A program made the translations under genes and the position numbers. Shown here piece after piece: positions 44,750 through 52,476 of a DNA stretch of 64,000 nucleotides; position 1 is the stretch's first letter; every line of letters begins with the position of its first letter. The notes below the pieces were generated by a model. The model was not told the origin of the DNA. It worked only from the letters and a program-made list of their open reading frames with translations, and did no database searches. Source of the DNA: Qipengyuania_B sp965214525 (GTDB taxonomy: Bacteria; Pseudomonadota; Alphaproteobacteria; Sphingomonadales; Sphingomonadaceae); NCBI GenBank assembly GCA_965214525.1, contig OZ243959.1, positions 806,001 to 870,000 on the forward strand, in the 5' to 3' direction.

Positions 44750-44777
44750 ATATAGGTGCGGTTTGTATTGGCACAAG
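44750..44777 (-). promoter_or_regulatory. RpoH (sigma-32) heat-shock promoter of dnaK
   Basis: Read on the minus strand, CTTG (44777-44774), 17 bases, then CCTATAT (44756-44750). This matches the alphaproteobacterial RpoH consensus CTTG-N17-CYTATNT at every specified position. The predicted start is about 7 bases further, near 44743, giving a leader of about 80 bases before the dnaK ATG at 44664. The assignment rests on sequence match and on the gene it precedes. Confidence 0.8.
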
Positions 44778-44825
44778 GGACGTGGAATTGTATGGATCAT
44801 GCCGATCAAGGGGGGGGAATTTGTC

Positions 44826-45305
44826 ATGACACGATACGCTTATGCGTTGCTGTTTGCACTTACCACAATGTCTGGGCTCGCAGCGTGCTCGCAGGATCCC
44901 GATCCCGCTGAAGGCGAGCAGGATGGGGTTGCAGGCCTGCAGGCGGAGAACGCCCGACTGATATTGCCGGCCGTTAACGACAATCCAGCAGTCGTGTATT
45001 TCGACCTTTCCTATTCGGGCGAACGGCCGGTGATGCTGCGCCGCGTCGATGTACAAGGGGCCGACAGTTCCCAGTTGCACGAGATGTCTGAGTGGTCGGG
45101 AGAGATGGTGATGGGCGAGATGGCGCCTTTGCGCATCGCGGATGGCGATACCGTCACGTTCGAACCGGGTGCCAAGCACGTCATGGTGTTCAACCCAGCA
45201 GCAACACTGCAACCTGGAGGACAGACGGAAGTTACCCTTACGTTCGTGGGGGGCGACAAGTTCAGCTTTCCTGCTGTAGTCCAATCCGCCGCGGACGATC
45301 GCTAA
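44826..45305 (+). CDS. PCu(A)C-type copper chaperone lipoprotein
   Basis: 159 residues. The N-terminus is a lipoprotein signal (TTMSGLAACSQD; lipobox LAAC). The copper motif is visible: SQLHEMSEW supplies His and Met, the following GEM a further Met, and GAKHVMVF the HxM pair. The family binds Cu(I) in the periplasm and delivers it to cytochrome oxidase CuA. The ATG at 44826 follows a G-rich ribosome site (AAGGGGGGGG). It diverges from dnaK; a GTG-like longer frame is not supported. The next gene starts 7 bases after its stop. Confidence 0.82.
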   Translation: MTRYAYALLFALTTMSGLAACSQDPDPAEGEQDGVAGLQAENARLILPAVNDNPAVVYFDLSYSGERPVMLRRVDVQGADSSQLHEMSEWSGEMVMGEMAPLRIADGDTVTFEPGAKHVMVFNPAATLQPGGQTEVTLTFVGGDKFSFPAVVQSAADDR

Positions 45306-45312
45306 TAGCTTC

Positions 45313-45813
45313 ATGAATGAGGTGTCGCTGGAACAGGCGCCTAAGCCTTGCCCGATCGGAGGCGAACGGCGCCTGACTTCGGGCGAGATCGCTTTGGCGC
45401 GAACCGTATTCCGTGACGCCATCGATTACGATCGGGTAACCATCCGCAGACGAAAATGGTTCTGGTGGCAGCCCCGTAGCGTCACAATGGCACCACGCGG
45501 CCATCTGCATTTCCACCCGCAAAGCGATGCCTATTGCGACGACTTCAGCAAGTTGGGCCTGCTGCGGCAGGGACTGCTCATCCATGAGTTGACGCACGTC
45601 TGGCAGACTCGTCAGAAGGGTAAGTGGTACCTAGTTCTGAACCGGCACCCGTTTTGCCGATACGATTATGCGCTGAAGCCAGGCTGGTCGCTGACCCGTT
45701 ACGGCATCGAACAACAAGCAGAAATCGTGCGTCACGCCTTTCTGCTGCGCAATGGCGTCAGACTGGCCGGAGTCGCCGACAGCCGTGCATACGATCTGCT
45801 CGTCCGCTTCTAG
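45313..45813 (+). CDS. HExxH zinc-protease-like protein (often annotated vgr-related)
   Basis: 166 residues. HELTHVWQ at 91-98 is a zinc-binding HExxH-type motif as in DUF4157/gluzincin-like proteins, preceded by GLLIHELTH and followed by further conserved Tyr/Trp (KWYLVLNRHPFCRYDYAL). No signal peptide is seen. Sphingomonad homologues are labelled vgr-related, a name that does not imply type VI function. Whether it cleaves peptides is unknown. It begins 7 bases after the copper chaperone gene. Confidence 0.75.
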   Translation: MNEVSLEQAPKPCPIGGERRLTSGEIALARTVFRDAIDYDRVTIRRRKWFWWQPRSVTMAPRGHLHFHPQSDAYCDDFSKLGLLRQGLLIHELTHVWQTRQKGKWYLVLNRHPFCRYDYALKPGWSLTRYGIEQQAEIVRHAFLLRNGVRLAGVADSRAYDLLVRF

Positions 45814-45920
45814 AGCACATCGGCACGACTGCATTCGAATTCGATGCTTCGAACAAGGATGCACGATTCACCATAGGTTGGCTGACGCCGCTTCTCGCGA
45901 TCTTCGTAACCCTCGACCTG

Positions 45921-46223
45921 ATGGCTTTTTGCATTTTTTTTACCTGGCTTGTTCGGAACCTTATAAGCGTCACGAGCGCTACCTTGATCGGAGTAATGGC
46001 CTTCTCAAGCGCCTATCACCTTGCCGCGCGACCCGTCTTTCCTAAGCGCCCCGCGCTGTTTAGAAATCTCAACACCCACTACTTTTGGGTATCGCGAAAC
46101 ACATTTGCTATCCTGATCGCTCTCGTTTGCGTGCAATGGACATATCTCTGCAATACGGAAGCTCTCCGCGCCGCAGTTCTTTCTTCCAAGAGCATAGGTC
46201 TGACGATACTCTTCGTGCTCTGA
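45921..46223 (+). CDS. Putative membrane protein ORF without a convincing start
   Basis: The frame ending at 46223 encodes a three- or four-helix hydrophobic protein: TPLLAIFVTLDLMAFCIFFTWL, LISVTSATLIGVMAFSSAYHLA and FWVSRNTFAILIALVCVQWTY. The ATG at 45921 gives 100 residues but cuts into the first helix, whose start lies upstream at about 45880. Between the previous stop (45813) and 45921 the frame has no ATG, GTG or TTG. It may start at a rare codon, have lost its start, or be a decaying gene. G+C in 45841-46020 is about 50% by count, below the flanks. Confidence 0.45.
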   Translation: MAFCIFFTWLVRNLISVTSATLIGVMAFSSAYHLAARPVFPKRPALFRNLNTHYFWVSRNTFAILIALVCVQWTYLCNTEALRAAVLSSKSIGLTILFVL

Positions 46224-46305
46224 TGGGTGCCGGAATAATATTCCGGCGAGTGGGTGCACAATTGTCGATCTTGGTAGCGCTATCTGGTGCTTTATCTGAT
46301 CCTGT

Positions 46306-46340
46306 AAAAAAAAGGGCCGCCCCAACGGAGCAGCCCTTTT
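46306..46340. terminator. Bidirectional terminator with U-runs on both sides
   Basis: GGGC/GCCC arms flanked by A-runs and T-runs enclose a second inner pairing (GCTCC/GGGGC on the minus strand, one G-U pair). On the minus strand it reads AAAAGGGC ... GCCC followed by eight U, an ideal intrinsic terminator for the lipoprotein gene at 46363. On the plus strand the same stem ends with UUUU. It separates two convergent genes. Confidence 0.85.
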
Positions 46341-46362
46341 GCAGTTTTTCAAATAGGGCCGA

Positions 46363-46656
46363 TCAATACCGCGGATCGACCGGATACCCCGATGTGCCGA
46401 AGCAGTCGTCGTCGAGATAGCGATCATCATTGTAACCATCGCAATCATCGTCCTTGTCGACGAAATAACCCGCCAAACCACCGGCAGCAGCCCCAGCGAG
46501 CGCATAGGTGACGATGTCTTCACCGGTCAGGACGGCAAGGCCGGCACCTGCCGCCGCACCCAGGCCCGCGCCCTCGGCAGCGTAATTCTCGGCGCAACCG
46601 GCAAGGCTGAGGCTCGACAGGGCCAAAGCAGGCGCGATCATCATTTTCGTTTTCAT
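46363..46656 (-). CDS. Small glycine-zipper lipoprotein
   Basis: 97 residues. The signal ends in a lipobox (SLSLAGCAEN). Residues 28-65 are a glycine zipper (GAGLGAAAGAGLAVL, ALAGAAAGGLAGYFV), which can pack in or on a membrane. The C-terminus is strikingly acidic (KDDDCDGYNDDRYLDDDC) with two Cys. It resembles outer-membrane glycine-zipper proteins of unknown role. It ends at a strong terminator and is preceded by its own short gap after grpE. Confidence 0.78.
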   Translation of the reverse strand: MKTKMMIAPALALSSLSLAGCAENYAAEGAGLGAAAGAGLAVLTGEDIVTYALAGAAAGGLAGYFVDKDDDCDGYNDDRYLDDDCFGTSGYPVDPRY

Positions 46657-46733
46657 GGTGTCATCTCCTTAAGGGAAGCCCTTGATGAAACGAGACGGAT
46701 TAACCACAGCTTGGTTCCTGTGCCACGACGCAC

Positions 46734-47315
46734 TCAATCCGGCTTACGCGCCACACCGACCATGGCAGGACGTAACAATCGGTCGCGGAACAGATAGCCC
46801 GGCTGCATTTCCTGCACCACCGTGCCCGGTTCCGCATCCTCGTCAGGAATCTCGAGCATGGCCTGATGCTGATTGGGATCGAGCGGCAAGCCGATGGCCG
46901 CAATGCGTGTGATGCCATGCTGCGCGAACACCTTGTCGAGTTCGCGCTGAGTCGCCTCGATCCCGGCAACCAGCCCTTTCATCTTGTCGTTAGCGCGTAA
47001 TTCGGAAGGAATAGCCTCGACCGCCCGAACGAGGTTGTCGGCGACCGAAAGGATATCGCGTGCAAACCCTGTTGCAGCGAAAGTGCGAGCGTCGGCGACG
47101 TCCTTTTCCGCGCGCCGCCTCACGTTCTGGGCGTCCGCTCGCGCATACAGCACGTCCTGCCGCGCGGTCTCCAGATCGTTCCGCAAAGCCTCGATTCTGA
47201 CGTCCTGCGATTCTGCGTCGGTTGCGTCCGACGTCTCGTTCAGCATTTCGGTAGGAACGCCGTCGAGTTCCTTGTCTACGGCCGCATCGCGCGGCCGTTT
47301 TTCTTGCTCGTTCAT
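46734..47315 (-). CDS. grpE: Nucleotide exchange factor GrpE
   Basis: 193 residues from the ATG at 47315; the longer frame to 47381 overlaps hrcA without homology. An acidic N-terminus and a long helical coiled coil (ALRNDLETARQDVLYARADAQNVRRRAEKD) precede the beta domain (GLPLDPNQHQAMLEIPDED, GTVVQEMQPGYLFRDRLLRPA). It drives ADP release from DnaK. It follows hrcA by 13 bases, so the two are cotranscribed. Confidence 0.96.
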   Translation of the reverse strand: MNEQEKRPRDAAVDKELDGVPTEMLNETSDATDAESQDVRIEALRNDLETARQDVLYARADAQNVRRRAEKDVADARTFAATGFARDILSVADNLVRAVEAIPSELRANDKMKGLVAGIEATQRELDKVFAQHGITRIAAIGLPLDPNQHQAMLEIPDEDAEPGTVVQEMQPGYLFRDRLLRPAMVGVARKPD

Positions 47316-47328
47316 GATGACCTTGTGC

Positions 47329-48372
47329 TTATCCAATGAGTTTGCCCAGCGATCGGGCGGTAAGGTCCACCATGGGGACAAGCCTGGCGTAATTCAACCG
47401 CGTCGGACCGATCACGCCCACGACGCCTACGACCCTTCCCTCTTGGTTGCGGTAGGGGGAAGCGATCACTGCCGAACCGGACAGGGCGAACAAGCGGTTT
47501 TCCGAGCCGATGAAGATGCGCGTTGCCTCGGCCTGTTTGGCACTTTCGAGGACATCGGCAACCGCGCTGCGCTGTTCCAGATCGTCCAGCAACATGCGTA
47601 CGCGTTCCAGATCGCTTAACGCTTCGTCGTCCAGCAAATTGGCCTGGCCCCTCACGATGAGGACAGGGCGTTCAGCAACATCCTGCGACCACACGGCAAT
47701 GCCGCGGCGTACCAGTTCGCGACTGGCTTCATCAAGCGCTGTTCGACGAGATGACAGTTCTTCCAGCAGGATTTGTTCCGCTTCGGCCAGAGTGCGGCCC
47801 GCCATGCGTGTGTTGATGTAATTCTCAGCCTGCTGAAGGGCGGACGAATCGAACGCGGCATCAAGATCGAGCACGCGGTTCTCGACGTGTCCGTCGGCAC
47901 CGACGAGCACGGCAAGCACGCGCCGGGCGGCGATCGGCACCAGGTTGAGCTGGGTCAATCGCGCTTCGCGTCGCGGCACCGTCACCATTCCGGCCCCCCC
48001 GGAGATCTCCGAAAGCATCACGCTCGTTTTCTCCAAAGCGACTTCAATCGGTCCCGGTCGCTCCATCCGGGCCTCGATCGCAGCGCGTTCGTCGTCGGTC
48101 GGTTCGGTCATCTGCATCAGGCCATCAACGAAGAGGCGCAGGCCGCCACCCGTCGGCACCCTGCCCGCGCTGGTATGGGGGGCAATCAACAGGCCCGCAC
48201 GCTCCAATTCAGCAAGTACCGACCGGATCGACGCCGGAGACAGGTTGATCGCAGGATCATTCGACAGGGTCTTGGAGCCGACTGGTGCACCATGTTCCAG
48301 ATAGCTTTCGACAACGCGCCGGAAGATGTCGCGCGCACGATCGTCGAGTTCGGACAGCGATAGGTTAGGCAT
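47329..48372 (-). CDS. hrcA: Heat-inducible transcription repressor HrcA
   Basis: 347 residues. The N-terminal winged helix (LSELDDRARDIFRRVVESYLEHGAPVGSKTLS) and the family motif around SPASIRSVLAELERAGLL are clear, followed by the GAF-like and inserted domains. HrcA binds CIRCE elements and is stabilised by GroEL. I see no CIRCE copy (TTAGCACTC-N9-GAGTGCTAA) in this window, so its targets, probably groESL, lie elsewhere. It diverges from rph. Confidence 0.95.
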   Translation of the reverse strand: MPNLSLSELDDRARDIFRRVVESYLEHGAPVGSKTLSNDPAINLSPASIRSVLAELERAGLLIAPHTSAGRVPTGGGLRLFVDGLMQMTEPTDDERAAIEARMERPGPIEVALEKTSVMLSEISGGAGMVTVPRREARLTQLNLVPIAARRVLAVLVGADGHVENRVLDLDAAFDSSALQQAENYINTRMAGRTLAEAEQILLEELSSRRTALDEASRELVRRGIAVWSQDVAERPVLIVRGQANLLDDEALSDLERVRMLLDDLEQRSAVADVLESAKQAEATRIFIGSENRLFALSGSAVIASPYRNQEGRVVGVVGVIGPTRLNYARLVPMVDLTARSLGKLIG

Positions 48373-48457
48373 TGCCCCAGTCTAACCGGTCTACTTGCAG
48401 GCTCAAGCCGGAACGGCCAAAGCGGGGCTTCACTTCGATCGATAACGAAAGACGTTC

Positions 48458-49171
48458 ATGAGACCATCCGGACGCGCGCCCGACGAAATGCGGGCCATCA
48501 GCATAGAAACCGGCTATACCCGCCATGCCGAGGGCAGTTGCCTGATCGGTTTCGGGGATACGCGGGTCATCTGCACAGCCAGCGTCGAAGAGCGCCTGCC
48601 ACCGTGGCTGCGCGGTAAGGGACAGGGTTGGGTGACGGCAGAATATTCCATGCTGCCGCGCGCCACCCATACACGCGGCAACCGAGAGGCCGCCAAGGGC
48701 AGGCAAAGCGGTCGAACGCAGGAGATACAACGGCTTATCGGCCGATCGTTACGCAGCGTAGTCGATTTAAGGGCTTTGGGCGAACGTCAGATCACGCTGG
48801 ATTGCGATGTCATTCAGGCCGATGGCGGCACGCGAACGGCGGCCATTTCCGGCGCTTGGGTCGCGTTGCAACTGGCGGTCAAGACGCTCATCAAAAAAGG
48901 TGCGTGCTCGCAAAACCCGATTACTGCGCAAGTAGCTGCTGTTTCCTGTGGCATCCATCGGGAGGTTCCCGTCCTGGATCTGGACTATGCGGAAGATTCC
49001 TCGGCCGATGCCGACGCGAATTTCGTGCTCATCGAAGGTGGCCGAATCGCCGAAGTGCAGGCCACTGCCGAGGGTGCCACGTATGACGAGGAGGGTCTGC
49101 TAAGGCTGCTGCGCCTGGCACAGATCGGTTGCACGCAAATCTTCCAGGCACAGCGATCGGCGGTTGCATGA
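48458..49171 (+). CDS. rph: Ribonuclease PH
   Basis: 237 residues. The phosphorolytic RNase PH fold is shown by MRPSGRAPDEMRAISIE, CTASVEERLPPWLRG and GGTRTAAISGAWVAL. It trims tRNA 3' ends using phosphate. Its stop overlaps the rdgB start as ATGA. The hrcA gene diverges 85 bases away. In alphaproteobacteria the hrcA/rph pairing is common. Confidence 0.97.
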   Translation: MRPSGRAPDEMRAISIETGYTRHAEGSCLIGFGDTRVICTASVEERLPPWLRGKGQGWVTAEYSMLPRATHTRGNREAAKGRQSGRTQEIQRLIGRSLRSVVDLRALGERQITLDCDVIQADGGTRTAAISGAWVALQLAVKTLIKKGACSQNPITAQVAAVSCGIHREVPVLDLDYAEDSSADADANFVLIEGGRIAEVQATAEGATYDEEGLLRLLRLAQIGCTQIFQAQRSAVA

Positions 49172-49797
49172 CTCGCTTGTCCGGCGCCGGTTCACTGGTG
49201 ATAGCGACCCATAACAACGGCAAGTTGCAGGAGATCGCTGCGCTGTTGCAACCGTTCGGTGTCAAATGCTTGTCAGCCGGGTCGCTGGGCATTGCCGAAC
49301 CAGCCGAAACCGGAACAACCTTCGCGCAGAACGCGATGATCAAGGCGCAGGGCAGTGCGGCGGCTTCGGGCCTGCCATCGCTAGCAGATGACAGCGGACT
49401 GAGCGTTGCGGCGCTCGATGGTCGGCCCGGAGTCTACACGGCAGATTGGGCCGAACGCCAATGGTTCGAAGGCGAAGCGGGCCGAGACTGGTACATGGCG
49501 ATGGGCAAGGTGGAAGGTATGCTGCAGCAAATGGGCACGCAGGTCGACCGCACCGCCACGTTCGAATGCGTCTTGGCGGTAGCTTGGCCGACAGGCGAGC
49601 AGGCTAGCTATCACGGGCGGGTCGAAGGGCTATTGACATGGCCTCCGCGCGGAGCACTCGGGTTCGGGTACGACCCGGTGTTCGTTCCGAAAGGACAGCA
49701 ACTCACTTTTGCGGAAATCGAACCGGACCAAAAGCATCGCATCAGCCACCGTGCCGACGCGTTCCGCAAGCTGGTCGCGGATCAATTTGGCGCGTAG
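49168..49797 (+). CDS. rdgB: dITP/XTP pyrophosphatase (RdgB/HAM1)
   Basis: 209 residues from the ATG at 49168, which overlaps the rph stop (ATGA). Signatures are VIATHNNGKLQEI, LADDSGLSVAALDGRPGVY and GFGYDPVFVP. It removes non-canonical purine NTPs (dITP, XTP) from the pool. It overlaps rph and is followed by hemW, so all three are in one operon. Confidence 0.95.
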   Translation: MTRLSGAGSLVIATHNNGKLQEIAALLQPFGVKCLSAGSLGIAEPAETGTTFAQNAMIKAQGSAAASGLPSLADDSGLSVAALDGRPGVYTADWAERQWFEGEAGRDWYMAMGKVEGMLQQMGTQVDRTATFECVLAVAWPTGEQASYHGRVEGLLTWPPRGALGFGYDPVFVPKGQQLTFAEIEPDQKHRISHRADAFRKLVADQFGA

Positions 49798-49807
49798 CGT
49801 CGCGATC

Positions 49808-50959
49808 ATGGCACGTGCGCTTTACATTCACTGGCCGTTTTGTGCCCGAAAATGCCCTTATTGCGACTTTAACAGCCATGTCCGCCCCGCGGTCGACGTT
49901 GAAGCCTGGTCGGAAGCTCTCTTGGCCGACATGCGGCATGAAGCCCGCGCTGTGGAACGTGAACCGTTGGAAAGCATCTTCCTGGGCGGTGGCACGCCCA
50001 GTCTGATGCCGCCAACTCTCGTCGCGCGGTTGCTGAACGAGGCTTGCAGGTTATGGGGTTTTGCGCCCGATATCGAGATTACCTTGGAAGCCAATCCCTC
50101 GTCGGTCGAGGCGGGGCGTTTTGCAGATTTGGCCATTGCCGGCGTCAATCGCGTATCTTTGGGCGTACAGTCGCTCCGACGGGATGCGTTGCAGTTTCTC
50201 GGGCGGTTGCATGACGAGGACGAAGCAAAGGCCGCCTTGCAGACCGCGCAAGATCATTTCGACCGGGTTAGTTTCGACCTTATATATGGTCGCCCTGGGC
50301 AGTCATTGGACGCCTGGCACGCGGAACTGCAAGAAGCATTGTCGGTGGGAACAGGCCATCTTTCGCTATACCAGTTGACCATCGAGCCAGGCACCCGCTT
50401 CGCGACCGACGTCCGTCGCGGAACGCTACGACCGCTTGATGATGACGATGCGGCGGCCCTGTTTCATTGGACCCGTGCATACATGGCGGACACAGGGATG
50501 CCGGCCTACGAAATCAGCAATTTTGGCGCTCCCGGAGAGCAAAGCCGGCACAATCTGACCTATTGGCATTACCGGGACTATCTGGGCATCGGTGCTGGCG
50601 CCCACGGGCGGCGCGGCGGCATCGCGACGCAGCGGCACAAGAAGCCCGAAAACTTCCTCACGGCGGTGATCCGTAGGGGACATGGGATTGCTGAGGATGA
50701 AGTGCTACGTCCCCTCGACCAGGCATTTGAGGCAATACTGATGGGGCTGCGCCTGAGCGAGGGCGTTTGCATCGCCGGTCTAGCTGCGCGCTTCAACTTA
50801 GATCAGGATCGCATCGTTGATTGGCGCAAGGCGCGTTTCATGGAAGGAATCGATCTGCTTTCCATAAACGATTACCGCATTGCCATTTCCGAAAAGGGTT
50901 TCGGCGTCCTCGATGCCATAATCCGTGATCTTGTGCCCGACTTGCTGGTCCCGGCATGA
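49808..50959 (+). CDS. hemW: Heme chaperone HemW (radical SAM, HemN-like)
   Basis: 383 residues from the ATG at 49808. The radical-SAM cluster ligands are C12, C16 and C19 (FCARKCPYCDF). FLGGGTPSL, NRVSLGVQSL and the C-terminal HemN domain follow. The extra N-terminal residues of HemN are absent, which marks HemW, a heme-handling protein, rather than coproporphyrinogen dehydrogenase. The end overlaps xerC by 4 bases. Confidence 0.93.
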   Translation: MARALYIHWPFCARKCPYCDFNSHVRPAVDVEAWSEALLADMRHEARAVEREPLESIFLGGGTPSLMPPTLVARLLNEACRLWGFAPDIEITLEANPSSVEAGRFADLAIAGVNRVSLGVQSLRRDALQFLGRLHDEDEAKAALQTAQDHFDRVSFDLIYGRPGQSLDAWHAELQEALSVGTGHLSLYQLTIEPGTRFATDVRRGTLRPLDDDDAAALFHWTRAYMADTGMPAYEISNFGAPGEQSRHNLTYWHYRDYLGIGAGAHGRRGGIATQRHKKPENFLTAVIRRGHGIAEDEVLRPLDQAFEAILMGLRLSEGVCIAGLAARFNLDQDRIVDWRKARFMEGIDLLSINDYRIAISEKGFGVLDAIIRDLVPDLLVPA

Positions 50960-51867
50960 CCTTTTTGCATCGCGATGCGGACCTGATCGATGCTTTCGAA
51001 CGTCATCTGCTGCACGAGAAGCGCCGCTCTGTGCATACCGCGCGCGCTTACGTCGCGACCGCACGACGGTTTCTCGTCGCGCAAACCTTGGACGAACCAG
51101 AAGCCTCGCGCGCATATTCCGTCAGCGAAATGCGAGGCTTTCTCGCAACGCGCAGAGACGAAGGATTGTCGAACGCTGCGATCGCGCGCGAACTGTCGGC
51201 GCTGCGTACGTTTCTTTCCTTCGCCTACGAACGCGGCGGGATCGACAAATCCGTTTTACCCAAGATGCGCGGGCCCCGGCGGAAGCGGGATTTGCCAAGA
51301 CCCCTGACGCCCGATGCCATCCTCTTGCTCGCCGACACGATCAAGCAATCGGCCGACGTACCCTGGGTGGGTTTGCGCGACCGCGCGGTCCTGCTGCTGT
51401 TGTATGGTGCGGGATTGCGGATCGGCGAGGCCCTGGCAATCAAGGCGTCCGACATCCCGATGACGGAAGAATTGCGGGTTACGGGCAAGGGCCGCAAGCA
51501 GCGGGTCGTCGCTGTGCTGCCCGTGGTGCGCGATGCCGTCCACGACTATGCGAAAGCCTGCCCCTGGAATTGCACGGGCGACCGCGAATTGTTTCGCGGA
51601 CTTAAAGGGGGCCCGTTGCATCCCGGAATGGTTCAGCAAGCCGTCGCGAAATCACGGTCGCGGCTGGGTCTTTCCGACCGTGCCACGCCGCACGCGTTGC
51701 GCCACAGTTTCGCCAGCCACCTGCTAAGCGCAGGAGCAGACCTGCGTTCGTTGCAGGATCTGCTGGGCCATGCCAGTCTGAGTTCGACACAGATTTATAC
51801 TCAAGTGGATAGTGCCAAGCTGCTCGCGACCTACCGCGCGGCGCACCCCCGCGAACAGGACGCGTAG
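50956..51867 (+). CDS. xerC: Site-specific tyrosine recombinase XerC
   Basis: 303 residues. The N-terminal SAM-like core-binding domain (about 1-100) precedes the catalytic domain with the Arg of GLRIGEAL, the HALRHSFASHLL His-x-x-Arg pair, LGHAS and the nucleophile Tyr281 (QIYTQVD). With XerD it resolves chromosome dimers at dif. Assignment to XerC rather than XerD rests on overall similarity and is less certain. No dif site is apparent nearby. Confidence 0.9.
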   Translation: MTFLHRDADLIDAFERHLLHEKRRSVHTARAYVATARRFLVAQTLDEPEASRAYSVSEMRGFLATRRDEGLSNAAIARELSALRTFLSFAYERGGIDKSVLPKMRGPRRKRDLPRPLTPDAILLLADTIKQSADVPWVGLRDRAVLLLLYGAGLRIGEALAIKASDIPMTEELRVTGKGRKQRVVAVLPVVRDAVHDYAKACPWNCTGDRELFRGLKGGPLHPGMVQQAVAKSRSRLGLSDRATPHALRHSFASHLLSAGADLRSLQDLLGHASLSSTQIYTQVDSAKLLATYRAAHPREQDA

Positions 51868-51868
51868 G

Positions 51869-52471
51869 TCAATCACCGCGTGGCTTCCATGTGGCAAGCC
51901 GGTAAAGATAAGCGACGATCGAAAGCACAATTGTCGCGATAATCACGAGGCTCACCACCTGGTCTGAATCGGCGAAGCGCCGTGCGAGCCATTGCGTGCC
52001 CGTAATGAGGATTACATTCCAGATGGCCGCGCCGATAAAGGTGAACACGCAGAATTTGATGGGGTTCATGTGCGCCAGGCCGGCCGGCAGCGAGATCATC
52101 GTGCGCATCACCGGGGTCGCGCGCAGCACCAGCACCACCCAATGGCCGTGATCGCGAAAGAATACGCTCGCCCGTTCGACATCGTGCCATTCCATTGTCA
52201 GCCAGCGCCCGTGCCGGTCAATCAATGGTCTCAGCCTGCGATAACCCCACCTGTTCCCGAGCCAGAACCAGACGTAGTTGCCCGCCAGCGTCCCGAGGGT
52301 GCCCACTATCAGCACGGGCCAGAATTGCATCGAACCGCGCTCTATCGCCAACGCAGCGCTGCCCATGACCGCTTCCGACGGCATCGGCGGAAAAACGTTT
52401 TCAAGGAACATCAAGACCGCAATACCTAGCAGGCCGAGCCGCTCGATAAGGTCGACGATCAGATCGTCCAA
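51869..52471 (-). CDS. DedA-family membrane protein
   Basis: 200 residues. About five or six helices (FLENVFPPMPSEAV start, YVWFWLGNRW, VVLVLRATPVMRTMISLPAGLA, ending VIIATIVLSIVAYLYRL). RATPVMRTMISLPAG is the DedA R-x(3)-R motif. DedA proteins act as phospholipid scramblases or undecaprenyl-phosphate flippases in the inner membrane. The start is a TTG at 52471. It is convergent with xerC with a 1-base gap and lies 5 bases after gshB. Confidence 0.88.
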   Translation of the reverse strand: MDDLIVDLIERLGLLGIAVLMFLENVFPPMPSEAVMGSAALAIERGSMQFWPVLIVGTLGTLAGNYVWFWLGNRWGYRRLRPLIDRHGRWLTMEWHDVERASVFFRDHGHWVVLVLRATPVMRTMISLPAGLAHMNPIKFCVFTFIGAAIWNVILITGTQWLARRFADSDQVVSLVIIATIVLSIVAYLYRLATWKPRGD

Positions 52472-52476
52472 GACGC

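Noticed and set aside
46734..48372. A CIRCE operator for HrcA near hrcA-grpE or dnaK
   Set aside because: No copy of the TTAGCACTC / GAGTGCTAA inverted repeat was seen in these gaps.
48373..48457. A possible RpoH promoter before hrcA (CTTG followed after 17 bases by GTTAGAC)
   Set aside because: The -10 element matches the consensus poorly (about 3 of 7), so I do not list it.
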